A DNA stretch of 64,000 bases from WGMI01 sp041739275 (GCA_041739275.1 JBGSOF010000009.1:28250-92249), one strand, 5' to 3'; counted from the stretch's first letter, positions 32,031 to 40,979 are shown. A program made the numbers and translations. Notes: generated by a model from the sequence alone, not told the origin.

Positions 32031-34689
32031 CTGATTCTTCGCTGTAGTCTATTTCCGCTTTAAATGGCTTTTCGGGATCGAGCAAGTCGGCGGCGATTTT
32101 AGCCAATTCGCCTGTGAATTCTTCCAGTTGTGCGGCGGTGATTTCAGAGTTTTCGCCTATGGTGAGCCACTGTCGGTAGGCCCTCGGTTTAACGGTGCTC
32201 GAAATGCACGCTTTGACCGTTGAATAACCTTGAGTTTTAGCAATGATGGCCGCATAGCACATCAACTGAAAAGCCTTTGATTTTTTCGGCATAAAGGCCT
32301 CGTGCGGGCTGCTGAGCGAAAGCTCCGAATTTGAAATCACCCCGGTCTTAAAATCCAGAATCAGGGGCAAGTCGGGTCGAGAAGCCAGGTGTTCCACTCG
32401 GTCGATGACGCCCGTTAGGCGCAAGCCGTCGGCCAATTCCACGGCCTTGTATTTTTCTTCGAGCCGATCGACGACCATGGGGCCCTCTTCGGCGCGCACC
32501 CGAGACTCAATCTCAAGCCATTCTCGCAGCTGTTTTCGAGACATGGCCAGCGCGAGATAATTAGAGCCTTCGGCCTTTTCAACTTCGATGTGCAGCTCTG
32601 CGGCAGATTCCAGAAAAACCGCATCAATATTGGCCTTCATGGCCTTGACATCTTCCGCTCCATAGGCCTTTCCCAGGTATGGAGTAAAGTGTTTTTCGAA
32701 CTGAAGATGCACCAGGCGGCCAAAGACCATGGCGTCGATTTGCCCGGGGATTTCGTCTTGTTTTATCCCCACTAAGTATCTGTAATAGAATTCAATGGGG
32801 TCGGTGAGATACAAGGTCAGCGCACTCGGACTGATCCCTTTTTCAAGCCATTGGCGAAGGGCGTCGAGAACCGAGGGAGTCTTGACGATTTCAGGCAATA
32901 CGCCGATGTCGAAAGGGAGGCCTGCTTCAGCGTTTTTCTTTTGAAAACGAAGCTGTTGGGGATAAGCCTTGGTCCATTCATGCTCTAACTGCAGCAAAAA
33001 ACGGCTGGGCTCTCCGGCCCCCGATTGGTCTCCCAGAGCATTCCAGAGCAAATGCGCCTCACCCGCTTCAGAAAGCAGCTGGAAAAAGTGATGTGCATAA
33101 ACCGCATCGTTCTCGAAGACCCCATTCAAGCCGAGCTCTTTCCGCAAATCGGGCGGCAACAAGCTGTTTGGAGGTTGAGATTTGGGCAGAAGCCCTTCGT
33201 TGGTCGAAACGACAATGAGTTTTTCGAAACCCAGGGCTCGGCTTTCAAGTAGGCCCATAATCTGCAAGCCCTCAAGGGGTTCTCCCACGAAGTTCAATTT
33301 TACTTCGCCGGCGAGCAAGCGAAACCACAGACTTAATTTGGGTTCAAAATCAGATTCCAAACTTTGGCGTTCAAGCTCTTCCAGGCATTGAGCGCAGAGC
33401 CGGGCGGTTTGAGCCGTAAAGCGGTCGTGGGTTTGCTCTGCATGTTGATTTGCCCAAGTCGCAATTTCAAAAAGGGGCCTGTCGGAACTCAGGATTCGAT
33501 CGATGAGCGCTTCGGCCGATTGAGCTCGAGTTGCCCGATCTGTGCTCTTTCGCGCAGACTCTTCAGGGTAGGCCGCGAACAACGAACACAGTTCTGTTTT
33601 TTCTCGCTGAGATCTGCGATGCCCTTGTTTTTCGCGATCGATGGCCTCGAGCAATTTTTCGAGCACTCCAAACAAAGGCTGATCTGTGAGCCGAAGCCCC
33701 ATGGTGACGTTGTAGGCCCCGAGTTCTTCGGGCAGGGCGCTCAAGGCCGCGGGCAACAGCGATTCGTCGGCCAAAACGAGGGCACAGCGCCCCAGGACGC
33801 TCGGTCCTTCTTGCTGCACCCAATCGAGCAAAATCTTGGCAGCCAGTTGTAGTTGAGCTCCCGACCCGCTGACGCCCCACGATGTCCAGTTCCAGGGAGT
33901 AGAATCTGCTTCGTTTGCACTTCTTCGATCGACGCCCCATTCCAAATACGACCTCAAGAACACCCCTGCTTCCTGCTCAGCTTCGAGCAGCCGCGGGTGG
34001 ATGTCTATAGAAAAACGCGCCAAGCCTTCGTTGCAAAGCTGTTTGACCAAGCGTTCCTCGATGGCCGTGAGTGCATTGAGTCCGACGAATTCAATGTGCT
34101 TCAACCGATTCAATTGCATCCACGCTTGGGCTCCGCGCACACCTCGAGCCTCTGCAAGACGGACCAAGCTTCCGCCCAATCCTACCGATTTCGTCGCACA
34201 GCGCTCGAGAAACGCATCGGCCAGAGCGGGAAGGATAGACCAAAAGGCCAAGTAGTTCGCGATGTGTTCGCTGCGGCCTTCCTCCTCCTGAATCCCCCAT
34301 TTCTCAAGGGTTCGGTAATCTTCCAAATAGCGAAGACTCTTCGACAAGTCGGCGCCTCGGTGTTCAAGTTCGTCGAGGTCGTTGAGAAAAACGGGTCCCC
34401 ATCCCAGAAATGCGATCGGGTCGGTTTTTTTGCCTTGAACCTTGAGCGTCGCTTCGTACAACAGACCGAGCGCTTCGATTCGCGGCAGTTGATCGCGGCC
34501 CGACAGCCCCCTAAAAAATTCTTCGATACTCAGAACGAGCGGAGCGAGAAAACCGCCTGTCGATCGGCTTTTGAGCTTGTCTTTGAACACCAAACACGCG
34601 CGTCGGCTCGGCAAGATGTAGGCGGTGGAATGCCGGTCTGCAGGGGCTTGAGCCAAAAGTGAGTCCGCGAGTCGGTCGAGCAATGCCAT
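32017..34689 (-). CDS. AddB-like PD-(D/E)XK nuclease family protein
   Basis: An 890-residue DNA repair protein resembling AddB, the nuclease/Chi-scanning partner of AddA. The start MALLDRLADSLLAQ is followed by AYILPSRRACLVFKDKL, where the Walker A GKT of active helicases is missing, as usual for the inactivated helicase of AddB. ALVLADESLLPAALSALPEE and NVTMGLRLTDQP are typical inner motifs. The C-terminal nuclease domain shows GRLVHLQFEKHF, the Asp-Lys of LPLILDFKTGVIS and QLMCYAAII, so the metal site looks intact. ATG 34689, 16 nt after the nadD stop, starts at the first motif. No addA/UvrD-type partner is adjacent; the UvrD gene at 59.6 kb is PcrA-like. It is co-transcribed with nadD and gmk. 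Confidence 0.82.
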   Translation of the reverse strand: MALLDRLADSLLAQAPADRHSTAYILPSRRACLVFKDKLKSRSTGGFLAPLVLSIEEFFRGLSGRDQLPRIEALGLLYEATLKVQGKKTDPIAFLGWGPVFLNDLDELEHRGADLSKSLRYLEDYRTLEKWGIQEEEGRSEHIANYLAFWSILPALADAFLERCATKSVGLGGSLVRLAEARGVRGAQAWMQLNRLKHIEFVGLNALTAIEERLVKQLCNEGLARFSIDIHPRLLEAEQEAGVFLRSYLEWGVDRRSANEADSTPWNWTSWGVSGSGAQLQLAAKILLDWVQQEGPSVLGRCALVLADESLLPAALSALPEELGAYNVTMGLRLTDQPLFGVLEKLLEAIDREKQGHRRSQREKTELCSLFAAYPEESARKSTDRATRAQSAEALIDRILSSDRPLFEIATWANQHAEQTHDRFTAQTARLCAQCLEELERQSLESDFEPKLSLWFRLLAGEVKLNFVGEPLEGLQIMGLLESRALGFEKLIVVSTNEGLLPKSQPPNSLLPPDLRKELGLNGVFENDAVYAHHFFQLLSEAGEAHLLWNALGDQSGAGEPSRFLLQLEHEWTKAYPQQLRFQKKNAEAGLPFDIGVLPEIVKTPSVLDALRQWLEKGISPSALTLYLTDPIEFYYRYLVGIKQDEIPGQIDAMVFGRLVHLQFEKHFTPYLGKAYGAEDVKAMKANIDAVFLESAAELHIEVEKAEGSNYLALAMSRKQLREWLEIESRVRAEEGPMVVDRLEEKYKAVELADGLRLTGVIDRVEHLASRPDLPLILDFKTGVISNSELSLSSPHEAFMPKKSKAFQLMCYAAIIAKTQGYSTVKACISSTVKPRAYRQWLTIGENSEITAAQLEEFTGELAKIAADLLDPEKPFKAEIDYSEESDAME

Positions 34690-34705
34690 TGCCCGAAAAT
34701 ACGGT

Positions 34706-35293
34706 TTAGCCCGAGCGTCTGTACAAGCCGTTGTGGTCGATGTAGTTCCAGACCGCGGCAGGGAGCATGGCACTCGGGTTTTTGCCCCGGCGAATGCACG
34801 AGCGGATGTAGGTCGAACTGAGTTCCATTTTCGGGGCTTCGATCCACTGCATGTTCGGGTGCCCGGGTAGGTCTGATGGCTTGCATTCGCCTCGAGGATA
34901 GGCCAATACTCTGTGGTTTTCGAGAATGCGCTTGCCTTCTCGCCATTTTTCAATTCCCAGGGCGTTGTCGGCACCGAGCAAGAGCGAAAAACGGCGGTCG
35001 GGGAATTTTTCGCGCAAAGCTGCGAGTGTCACCACGGTGTAGCTCGGCCGGGGCAAGCCGAATTCAATCGATTGGCTTTTGATTCCTCTGTAAGGTTCCA
35101 ACGCCAGGTCGACCAAGTGGAGCCGAGTGCGTTCGTCGAGGAGTGATGCCTTTTGTTTGTGTGGATTTTGAGGGCTGACGACCAGCCAGACTTCGTCGAG
35201 ATCGGTTTCGTTTTGGGCGTACTGCGCAATGATGATGTGCCCGATGTGTATGGGATTGAAAGAGCCGAAAAACAAGCCGATTTCAGCGCCCAT
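34706..35293 (-). CDS. nadD: nicotinate-nucleotide adenylyltransferase
   Basis: NadD adenylates nicotinate mononucleotide, a late step of NAD synthesis. The 195-residue protein has the nucleotidyltransferase motif GLFFGSFNPIHIGHIIIAQY with HIGH at about residues 17-20, VVSPQNPHKQKASLLDERTR that binds the substrate, and LSSTYIRSCIRRG near the C-terminus that binds ATP phosphates. The start overlaps the end of gmk by 11 nt, and the stop lies 16 nt before the AddB-like gene, so it belongs to the yicC-gmk-nadD operon. This gmk-nadD order is familiar in Bacteroidota. Confidence 0.95.
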   Translation of the reverse strand: MGAEIGLFFGSFNPIHIGHIIIAQYAQNETDLDEVWLVVSPQNPHKQKASLLDERTRLHLVDLALEPYRGIKSQSIEFGLPRPSYTVVTLAALREKFPDRRFSLLLGADNALGIEKWREGKRILENHRVLAYPRGECKPSDLPGHPNMQWIEAPKMELSSTYIRSCIRRGKNPSAMLPAAVWNYIDHNGLYRRSG

Positions 35294-35885
35294 GTCCTTC
35301 GCGAAGGGGCTCGGATAAGTAATGGCGAATCAGTTGCTCGGCTTCGTTCAGAGCATGTTCAAAATCGTCGTTCCAAACAATTCGGTCGAATTCTTCGCTC
35401 AAGAGCAATTCTTCTTCGGCCTTGGCGAGCCGTTCTGCGATGCGCTCCGGGCTGTCGGTTCCTCTTTGTTCGAGCCGGGTGCGCAGCACCTCCATTCGGG
35501 GGGGCATCACAAAAACAGTGAGCACCCGATCGGCAAATCGCTTTTTGAGACCGAGTGCCCCGTAAACGTCCATATCGAGCACCGGGGTTTTGCCCAAGCC
35601 TTGTAAACGCTCGATTTCTGAATTCAAGGTGCCGTAAAACGAACCGGGATAAACTTCTTCCCATTCGAGCAGTTCGCCGCGTTGCACTCGGCTTCGAAAG
35701 TCGTCTGCGGTCAAATAATAGTAGTCGACTCCATCTTGTTCGCTTCCTCGAATGGGTCGGGAGGTGGCGGAGATCGAAAAACTCAATTCGGGAATTCTCT
35801 GCAGCAGCCCCCGGACCAAGCTCGTTTTGCCGGCACCTGAAGGAGCGGAAACGCAAATCATTTTACCCGAGTTCTCAAAGGGCAT
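35283..35885 (-). CDS. gmk: guanylate kinase
   Basis: Gmk phosphorylates GMP to GDP. The 200-residue protein has the P-loop SAPSGAGKTSLVRGLL near residue 14, the GMP-binding SISATSRPIRGSEQDGVDYY and FYGTLNSEIERLQ, and TDSPERIAERLAKAEEEL in the lid/ATP region. ATG 35885 overlaps the end of yicC by 11 nt; an internal ATG at 35861 would trim eight residues. Neighbours are yicC upstream and nadD downstream, both overlapping, so all three are one transcript. Confidence 0.95.
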   Translation of the reverse strand: MPFENSGKMICVSAPSGAGKTSLVRGLLQRIPELSFSISATSRPIRGSEQDGVDYYYLTADDFRSRVQRGELLEWEEVYPGSFYGTLNSEIERLQGLGKTPVLDMDVYGALGLKKRFADRVLTVFVMPPRMEVLRTRLEQRGTDSPERIAERLAKAEEELLLSEEFDRIVWNDDFEHALNEAEQLIRHYLSEPLREGHGR

Positions 35886-36741
35886 TGTTGAGTTGCTCTT
35901 TGATTTTTTCGAGGGCCTCTTTCATCTCTACCACGCGTCTCTGAATGTCCGATTGGTTGCACTTGGAGCCCAAGGTGTTGATTTCGCGCCCAATTTCTTG
36001 TGCGATAAAGCCGAGTTTGCGCCCTTGAGGACGGTCGGTTTCGATTTGTTCGAGAAAGTAGTCGAGGTGGTAGCGCAGTCGTTTTTTCTCTTCGTTGATG
36101 TCCCAGCGTTCGAGGACGTAGAGCACTTCTTGGTGAAAGCGAGCCGGATCGACCGACAGCCCCGAAGCGCTCATATTTTTTTCAAGACGCTCTCTATAAG
36201 CCTGATTTCGAGCGCTCTCGAAAGGTTCGACCTGAGCTAGCCGATCGCCTATGCACTCGATTTGTTCTTTGAGGTCGCGACTCAGCGAAGCGCCTTCGGC
36301 TTTTCTGTGTTCGTTGAGCATTTTGAGTGCGCGATCTACCGTTTCTACGCAGGCTTGAGCCACGGTGTCGGGCATGCTGCTCTCGCTCTCAACCACGACT
36401 CCCGGCATTCGAATCGCCAGCGGAAGCAATTGATCTTGAGGTAAATTATGCTTTTCGCAGAGTTGTGAGAGCTCTTTGAGATAATTCGCAAACCGCTCGG
36501 GATGCACGCGCGCCTGCTCTTGGCTTTTGTCGCCTTCGACATTCAGCGACAATTCCACCTTGCCCCGCTCGAGCTGCTGTTGACAGTGCTCGCGAAAGAC
36601 GCTCTCCAGTGCTCGAGAACCCGAGGGAATTCTCAGGTTGAGATCGAGAAATTTTGAGTTGAGCGAGCGGATTTCGACTTCGATTCGGTAGCCATTGCAT
36701 TCGCCCGAGGCTTTGCCGAAACCGGTCATGGAAAGAATCAT
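35875..36741 (-). CDS. yicC: YicC family endoribonuclease
   Basis: A 288-residue member of the YicC/YloC family, an endoribonuclease linked to RNA turnover and often placed beside gmk. The start MILSMTGFGKASGE, VEIRSLNSKFLDLNLRIP near residue 30 and the C-terminal KLGFIAQEIGREINTLGSKC then NQSDIQRRVVEMKEALEKI are diagnostic. The middle has a predicted helical section around MLNEHRKAEGASLSRDLKEQ. ATG 36741 overlaps the eamA stop as ATGA. The yicC-gmk overlap agrees with the conserved gene order. Confidence 0.95.
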   Translation of the reverse strand: MILSMTGFGKASGECNGYRIEVEIRSLNSKFLDLNLRIPSGSRALESVFREHCQQQLERGKVELSLNVEGDKSQEQARVHPERFANYLKELSQLCEKHNLPQDQLLPLAIRMPGVVVESESSMPDTVAQACVETVDRALKMLNEHRKAEGASLSRDLKEQIECIGDRLAQVEPFESARNQAYRERLEKNMSASGLSVDPARFHQEVLYVLERWDINEEKKRLRYHLDYFLEQIETDRPQGRKLGFIAQEIGREINTLGSKCNQSDIQRRVVEMKEALEKIKEQLNNAL

Positions 36742-37688
36742 TCTTCGATTCGATTTTGGCCTCGAAAGGTACGATTTCGGGCTTTTGGCCACGACAGGGT
36801 CTGCTGCCCGTAGCGTTGATTGCCCGCCATCAACACGCCCAGCCCAACGAGCATGGCCGATATCAATTGAACCCAACGGGGTTGGTCGCTGCCGAGGACG
36901 AGCGCAAAGGCGGTGGCAAAGAAGGGTTGGAGGTAGACGTAGAGGCTGGAAATGCCGCTCCCGAGTTGGGAGATGCCGTAGCTGTTGAGGAGGTAGGCGA
37001 AAAAGGTGGTGAAGACGACCACATAGGCCACGCGGGCATAGATGCCCCAGGGCATTTGGCCCCATTCAATAGCGCTGAATTCGCCCCAGCCAAAGGGGAG
37101 GACCATAAACCATCCAAACACAAAGACCCATTGGGTGACGGTTCGGGGGCTGTAGCGCTGCATGAGGGGTTTGACGGCGACCATATAGGCGGCATAGGAA
37201 GCGGCGTTGATCAGGATGAGCGCGTCGCCCAGCGGGTTGCTGTTGTGGTTTCCGCGCACCAGACCCGATCCGATCAGGAGCAGGGCGCCTCCTCCGGCCA
37301 GCACGAGTCCGGCAATTTTGGCAGGGCTCAGGGGTTCGTTGCCAAACAGCGCGGCCAGCACGAGCGCCAGCAGGGGGGTGATGGTCATCAAGAGCGATCC
37401 GTTGATGGGGCCGGTGAGCTCGAGGCCTTTGAAAAACAGGAGCTGATTGGCGGCCACCCCGAGGAGTCCGCAGAGCGCAAAGAGCGGGAGGTCGCGTTTC
37501 TGGAGTGGTTCGCGTTTTCGTCCAGCCGAGGCGAGCCAGAACAAGACGACGGCTCCGGTGGCCCGGATCAGGATAAAACCAAAAGGCCCGATGTATTCGG
37601 GCATGACGTCTTTGGCGAGGGTAAAGTTGAGCCCGTAAATCGCCGCCACTGCCGCCAGCGCCCAATGCGCCTTCCTCTGAGCATTCAC
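36738..37688 (-). CDS. EamA/DMT superfamily transporter
   Basis: A drug/metabolite-type transporter of about 316 residues with ten predicted helices in two EamA repeats. The first starts ALAAVAAIYGLNFTLAKDVM, and the second near INAASYAAYMVAVKPLMQRY. ELTGPINGSLLMTITPLLAL is the hallmark end of the first repeat. I chose GTG 37688 (read VNAQRKAHWALA), which matches the usual short N-terminus; an ATG at 37739 would add 17 polar residues. Its stop overlaps the yicC start. Substrate unknown; amino acid or metabolite export is typical. Confidence 0.88.
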   Translation of the reverse strand: MNAQRKAHWALAAVAAIYGLNFTLAKDVMPEYIGPFGFILIRATGAVVLFWLASAGRKREPLQKRDLPLFALCGLLGVAANQLLFFKGLELTGPINGSLLMTITPLLALVLAALFGNEPLSPAKIAGLVLAGGGALLLIGSGLVRGNHNSNPLGDALILINAASYAAYMVAVKPLMQRYSPRTVTQWVFVFGWFMVLPFGWGEFSAIEWGQMPWGIYARVAYVVVFTTFFAYLLNSYGISQLGSGISSLYVYLQPFFATAFALVLGSDQPRWVQLISAMLVGLGVLMAGNQRYGQQTLSWPKARNRTFRGQNRIEE

Positions 37689-37748
37689 CGCGCGAAGGTA
37701 AGGGGGGAGGGAAGCGCCACGGGACGACAGCATAGCCACCTGTAGTAA

Positions 37749-37768
37749 AGCCGCAAGATTTTGCGGCT
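37749..37768. repeat. hairpin upstream of eamA
   Basis: AGCCGCAA (37749-37756) and TTGCGGCT (37761-37768) pair around GATT. GTAG lies three bases before the left arm (37742-37745), so it may be a degraded member of the GTAG-foot palindromes. No plus-strand gene ends here, and it lies 60 bp upstream of the chosen eamA start. Confidence 0.5.
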
Positions 37769-37788
37769 CTTGACACTGCTTATATTTA

Positions 37789-37865
37789 GGCCCACAGTAG
37801 GCTCATAGTAGACCCAAAGTAGACCCACAGTAGGCCCACAGTAAGCTCATAGTAAACTCATAATC
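37789..37865. repeat. seven-unit 11 bp tandem repeat
   Basis: Seven adjoining 11-mers fit RRCYCAYARTA: GGCCCACAGTA, GGCTCATAGTA, GACCCAAAGTA, GACCCACAGTA, GGCCCACAGTA, AGCTCATAGTA, then a degenerate AACTCATAATC. Units 1 and 5 are identical. The period is near one helical turn. The array lies in the 443 bp divergent gap between eamA and the DUF1573 gene. The rest of the gap, 37866-38077, holds no recognisable gene. Confidence 0.85.
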
Positions 37866-38077
37866 AAGCTCCCGCTGCGGCTCTTCACACAGCTCAAAAT
37901 GATAAACCCTATCCCATCATCGCCTGAAACCCATCGAGAGCTCCCCGGAAATCAGCCTTACCGCAGCCCGATCGGGGATCCATTTTTCTCCAGTCAGGAT
38001 AAATAAGCAATAAAATAATGAGCCTGAGGGGAGAAATGATCGGTCCAAATGCTCTAGATGGCACAGATATTGTAGCC

Positions 38078-38108
38078 TTTGTCGCAACACTCAGTAACCG
38101 TACTTTTG
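38078..38108 (+). promoter_or_regulatory. Bacteroidota-type promoter of DUF1573 gene
   Basis: TTTG at 38078-38081 and TACTTTTG at 38101-38108 are separated by 19 nt, a full match to the Bacteroidota housekeeping consensus TTTG-N19-TAnnTTTG. The start codon follows 23 nt after the -7 element. This is the best promoter in the window. Confidence 0.8.
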
Positions 38109-38131
38109 TTTCACCACAACGCACAGCAACC

Positions 38132-38593
38132 ATGAAAAAAGTCTTCGCCATCGCCGCATTGCTCTTTGGAGCCTTTAGCGTAAAAGCCCAAGTAGCCGAG
38201 GCTACCGCCCCGAACCCCAACGCCCCTGAGATCGCTTTTGTGAGCGAGACCATTGACTACGGAACCATTGAGCACAATGCCAATGGAGAGCGCGAATTCG
38301 TCTTCACCAACACCGGAAAAGAGCCCCTCATCATTTCGAACTGCAAAGGATCGTGCGGTTGCACCGTCCCCGTATGGCCCAAAACCCCGATTGCTCCGGG
38401 CGAAAAAGCCAGCATCAAAGTGAAATACGACACCAGCCGTCAAGGTCAGTTCAACAAGCAAGTCACCGTAACCTCGAACGCCAAGACCCCAAACAAGGTC
38501 CTCAACATTCGCGGCAACGTCAAAGCGGCTCCCCAGACCGAAACCGTCCCCGTAAACCAACCCGCAGGCTCGAGCGCGCTTCAGGTGCGATAA
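38132..38593 (+). CDS. exported DUF1573 domain protein
   Basis: A 153-residue secreted protein. Residues 1-19 are a signal peptide (VFAIAALLFGAFSVKAQ). The DUF1573 domain covers about 40-135: IDYGTIEHNANGEREFVFTN, TGKEPLIISNCKGSCGCTVP with its two conserved Cys, and APGEKASIKVKYDTSRQGQF. The fold is an Ig/ASH-like beta sandwich; the function is unknown, though these proteins are abundant in Bacteroidota. The tail (APQTETVPVNQPAGSS) is low-complexity. It has its own consensus promoter and a terminator at 38637-38665, so it is a single-gene unit, probably well expressed. Confidence 0.9.
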   Translation: MKKVFAIAALLFGAFSVKAQVAEATAPNPNAPEIAFVSETIDYGTIEHNANGEREFVFTNTGKEPLIISNCKGSCGCTVPVWPKTPIAPGEKASIKVKYDTSRQGQFNKQVTVTSNAKTPNKVLNIRGNVKAAPQTETVPVNQPAGSSALQVR

Positions 38594-38636
38594 ACTCGAA
38601 TTCGATCGCTCCGATCGCCCCGCTGTCCGATATTTG

Positions 38637-38665
38637 AACCCGCCCCAACCCGGCGGGTTTTTTCT
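38637..38665 (+). terminator. intrinsic terminator after DUF1573 gene
   Basis: AACCCGCC (38637-38644) pairs with GGCGGGTT (38652-38659) around a seven-base loop and continues into TTTTTTC. It ends the DUF1573 transcript, but leaves only 14 bp before the aminotransferase ATG, so that gene must be read through or use a promoter upstream of the hairpin. Confidence 0.85.
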
Positions 38666-38678
38666 TTATTTCTCCCCC

Positions 38679-39875
38679 ATGCCCCAACTCTCCAATCGAG
38701 GCCAAAAACTGCCCGAATCGCCCATCCGCAAGCTCGTGCCCTTTGCCGAAGCCGCCTCAAAACGCGGATTGGAAGTCATCAAGCTCAACATCGGACAACC
38801 CGACATCCAAAGTCCGCCGAGTGCGCTCAAACAGGTTCGGGATTTTGACCAACCCTTGGTCGAATACTCGCACAGCGCGGGAATGGCAGAGTTGCGCTCG
38901 GGCTTTAGAGCCTATTACGCCAAGCTCGGCATCCGGCTCATGGAGAGTCAACTCATGGTCACCACCGGCGGCTCAGAAGCCATACAGTTCGCCATGGGGG
39001 CCGTGGCCGACCCGGGAGACGAAGTGATTGTTCCCGAACCCTTGTATGCCAACTACATCAGCTTTGCCATTCAGTCGGGCTTGAGCGTCGTTCCCGTGAC
39101 TTCGCACCTGTCTGACGGCTTCGCCTTGCCGAGCATCGACCGCATCGAACGCTTGATCAGCCCCAAGACCCGAGCCATCGTGGTCTGCAATCCGGGCAAC
39201 CCTACCGGAAGCCTGTACAGCCGGAGCGAACTCGAACAACTGGGCGAACTCGCCCGCAGACGCAACCTCTTTGTTCTTTCGGACGAGGTGTACCGCGAAT
39301 TTGTATACGACGGAGAAAAACACTGCAGCATCCTCGAAATCAATGGTCTGGAACAGCACGCCATCGTCGTGGACAGCGTCTCTAAGCGCTATTCGCTCTG
39401 CGGGGTGCGCATTGGGATGCTCGTGAGCCGAAACGAAGAAGTCATGCTGGCCGCGCTCAAATTTGCCCAAGCCCGACTCAGCCCTCCTACGCTCGGGCAA
39501 CTCGCCAGCCTCGGAGCTCTGGAGGCCGACGAAGCTTATTTTGATGGAGTCCTGCAGGAATACCGCCACCGCAGAGACGTTTTGGTCGACGGCTTGCTCA
39601 GCATTCCGGGAATTCGTTGCCCGCGACCAAAAGGCGCATTTTATTGCGTGGCAGAGCTTCCCGTCGCCGATGCTGAAGATTTTGCGCGATGGATGCTCTC
39701 GGAATTCGAGTACGAAGGAGCCACCTTGATGTTCGCGCCCAACGAAGGCTTTTATTCCACTCCGGGCCTGGGCAAGAGCGAAATACGACTCGCCTACGTG
39801 CTCGAAGAACACAAACTCAAACGCGCGGTCGAAGTGTTGCGCCACGGACTGCAGGCCTATGCAAAGCGCCGCTAA
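38679..39875 (+). CDS. PLP-dependent class I/II aminotransferase
   Basis: A 398-residue fold-type I aminotransferase of the aspartate/aromatic class. VIKLNIGQPDIQSPPSAL is the N-terminal signature, GGSEAIQFAMGAV binds cofactor phosphate, IVVCNPGNPTGSLYSRSEL holds the Asn, LFVLSDEVYREF the Asp, and the PLP lysine lies in VDSVSKRYSLCGVRIGM. The Arg of the C-terminal KSEIRLAYVLEE binds the substrate carboxylate. Substrate cannot be fixed; aspartate or branched/aromatic donors are typical. ATG 38679 lies 14 bp after the DUF1573 terminator. The 3' end overlaps murB by 17 nt. Confidence 0.9.
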   Translation: MPQLSNRGQKLPESPIRKLVPFAEAASKRGLEVIKLNIGQPDIQSPPSALKQVRDFDQPLVEYSHSAGMAELRSGFRAYYAKLGIRLMESQLMVTTGGSEAIQFAMGAVADPGDEVIVPEPLYANYISFAIQSGLSVVPVTSHLSDGFALPSIDRIERLISPKTRAIVVCNPGNPTGSLYSRSELEQLGELARRRNLFVLSDEVYREFVYDGEKHCSILEINGLEQHAIVVDSVSKRYSLCGVRIGMLVSRNEEVMLAALKFAQARLSPPTLGQLASLGALEADEAYFDGVLQEYRHRRDVLVDGLLSIPGIRCPRPKGAFYCVAELPVADAEDFARWMLSEFEYEGATLMFAPNEGFYSTPGLGKSEIRLAYVLEEHKLKRAVEVLRHGLQAYAKRR

Positions 39876-40887
39876 ACTCGCATTTGAGCCCAATGTGGAG
39901 CTCGCTGCGCACACCACCTTCGGAGTGCCCGCCAAGGCCGCATGGTTTCGGACTCTCAAGCATTCTGACGAACTTTTCGAACTGCGCTCGGGTTTGGGCG
40001 AAGAAATCCCTCTGGTACTGGGCGGAGGTTCGAATGTGCTCTTCACCAAAGATTTAGAGCGCTGCGTGCTCGCGGTCGACCTCAAGGGGCTGAGTGCCCG
40101 AGAGCGAAGCGACCAAAGCATTGAACTCGAAGTCGGGGCCGGCGAAAGCTGGCACGAACTGACTCAATATGCCGTAGAAAACGCTTGGGGTGGCATCGAA
40201 AATTTATCGCTGATTCCCGGAAAAGTGGGTGCCGCACCGATGCAAAACATTGGAGCCTACGGCGTCGAAGTAAAAGAGTGCATTGAGTCGGTTGAAGTAT
40301 TTGACTGGAAACGAGGTCGTTTTGACCAAATTTCAGCCGCCGACTGCGGTTTTGGCTATCGAGAGAGCATTTTTAAGAACGAGGCCAAGAATCGCTACAT
40401 CATCACCCGAGTGCGTTTCGTTCTCCATCCCCGGTCGCCTCTGCGCTTGGGCTACGGAGCCATTTCTGAACAGCTCGAACGAATGGGGGTAGACGATCCC
40501 AATTATCGAGATGTAGCAAAGGCCGTGATCGCCATTCGCAGGAGCAAGCTGCCCGACCCTGCCGAAATCGGGAATGCGGGTAGTTTTTTCAAAAATCCGA
40601 CCGTAGACAAAAGTTTCGCAGAGGCCTTGCTCGAGCAGCACCCCGAAATGCCCCATTATCCGCAAGCCCGGAACACAGAGAAACTCGCCGCCGGCTGGTT
40701 GATCGAGCGCGCCGGGTGGAAGGGCAAGCGAATCGGAGCGTGCGGGGTTCACGACAAGCAGGCTCTGGTTTTGGTCAACTACGGCGGGGCGCTCGGGCGC
40801 GAAATCCTCGAGCTTTCTGAAGCCATAAAGACAGATGTGCGACGCGCGTTCGGGGTAGAACTCGAAACCGAAGTCAACATCTATTGA
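39859..40887 (+). CDS. murB: UDP-N-acetylenolpyruvoylglucosamine reductase
   Basis: MurB is the FAD-dependent NADPH reductase that makes UDP-MurNAc in peptidoglycan synthesis. The 342-residue protein has the FAD-binding PLVLGGGSNVLFTKD near residue 55, LSLIPGKVGAAPMQNIGAYG, the Tyr-Arg of GFGYRESIFKN, the catalytic Ser in IGNAGSFFKNP and the C-terminal Glu in ELETEVNIY. The YRESIFK loop places it in the E. coli-like type I group. ATG 39859 lies inside the aminotransferase gene end (17 nt overlap). MurA is encoded far away at 57.5 kb on the other strand. Confidence 0.95.
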   Translation: MQSAAKLAFEPNVELAAHTTFGVPAKAAWFRTLKHSDELFELRSGLGEEIPLVLGGGSNVLFTKDLERCVLAVDLKGLSARERSDQSIELEVGAGESWHELTQYAVENAWGGIENLSLIPGKVGAAPMQNIGAYGVEVKECIESVEVFDWKRGRFDQISAADCGFGYRESIFKNEAKNRYIITRVRFVLHPRSPLRLGYGAISEQLERMGVDDPNYRDVAKAVIAIRRSKLPDPAEIGNAGSFFKNPTVDKSFAEALLEQHPEMPHYPQARNTEKLAAGWLIERAGWKGKRIGACGVHDKQALVLVNYGGALGREILELSEAIKTDVRRAFGVELETEVNIY

Positions 40888-40979
40888 TCGCGCCAAAGAC
40901 TGATTTGGTGGCGGTTTTTTTGAAGTTGTCAACGAGCTCCTGACGTACTTTTCGAACGCAAAACACAGCCAAGGCACGG

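Noticed and set aside
34690..34974. A 95-codon N-terminal extension of the AddB-like nuclease
   Set aside because: It overlaps nadD out of frame; ATG 34689 begins with the expected first motif 16 nt after the nadD stop.
36738..36741. Frameshift between eamA and yicC
   Set aside because: The ATGA overlap is a normal stop-start coupling; both proteins are full length.
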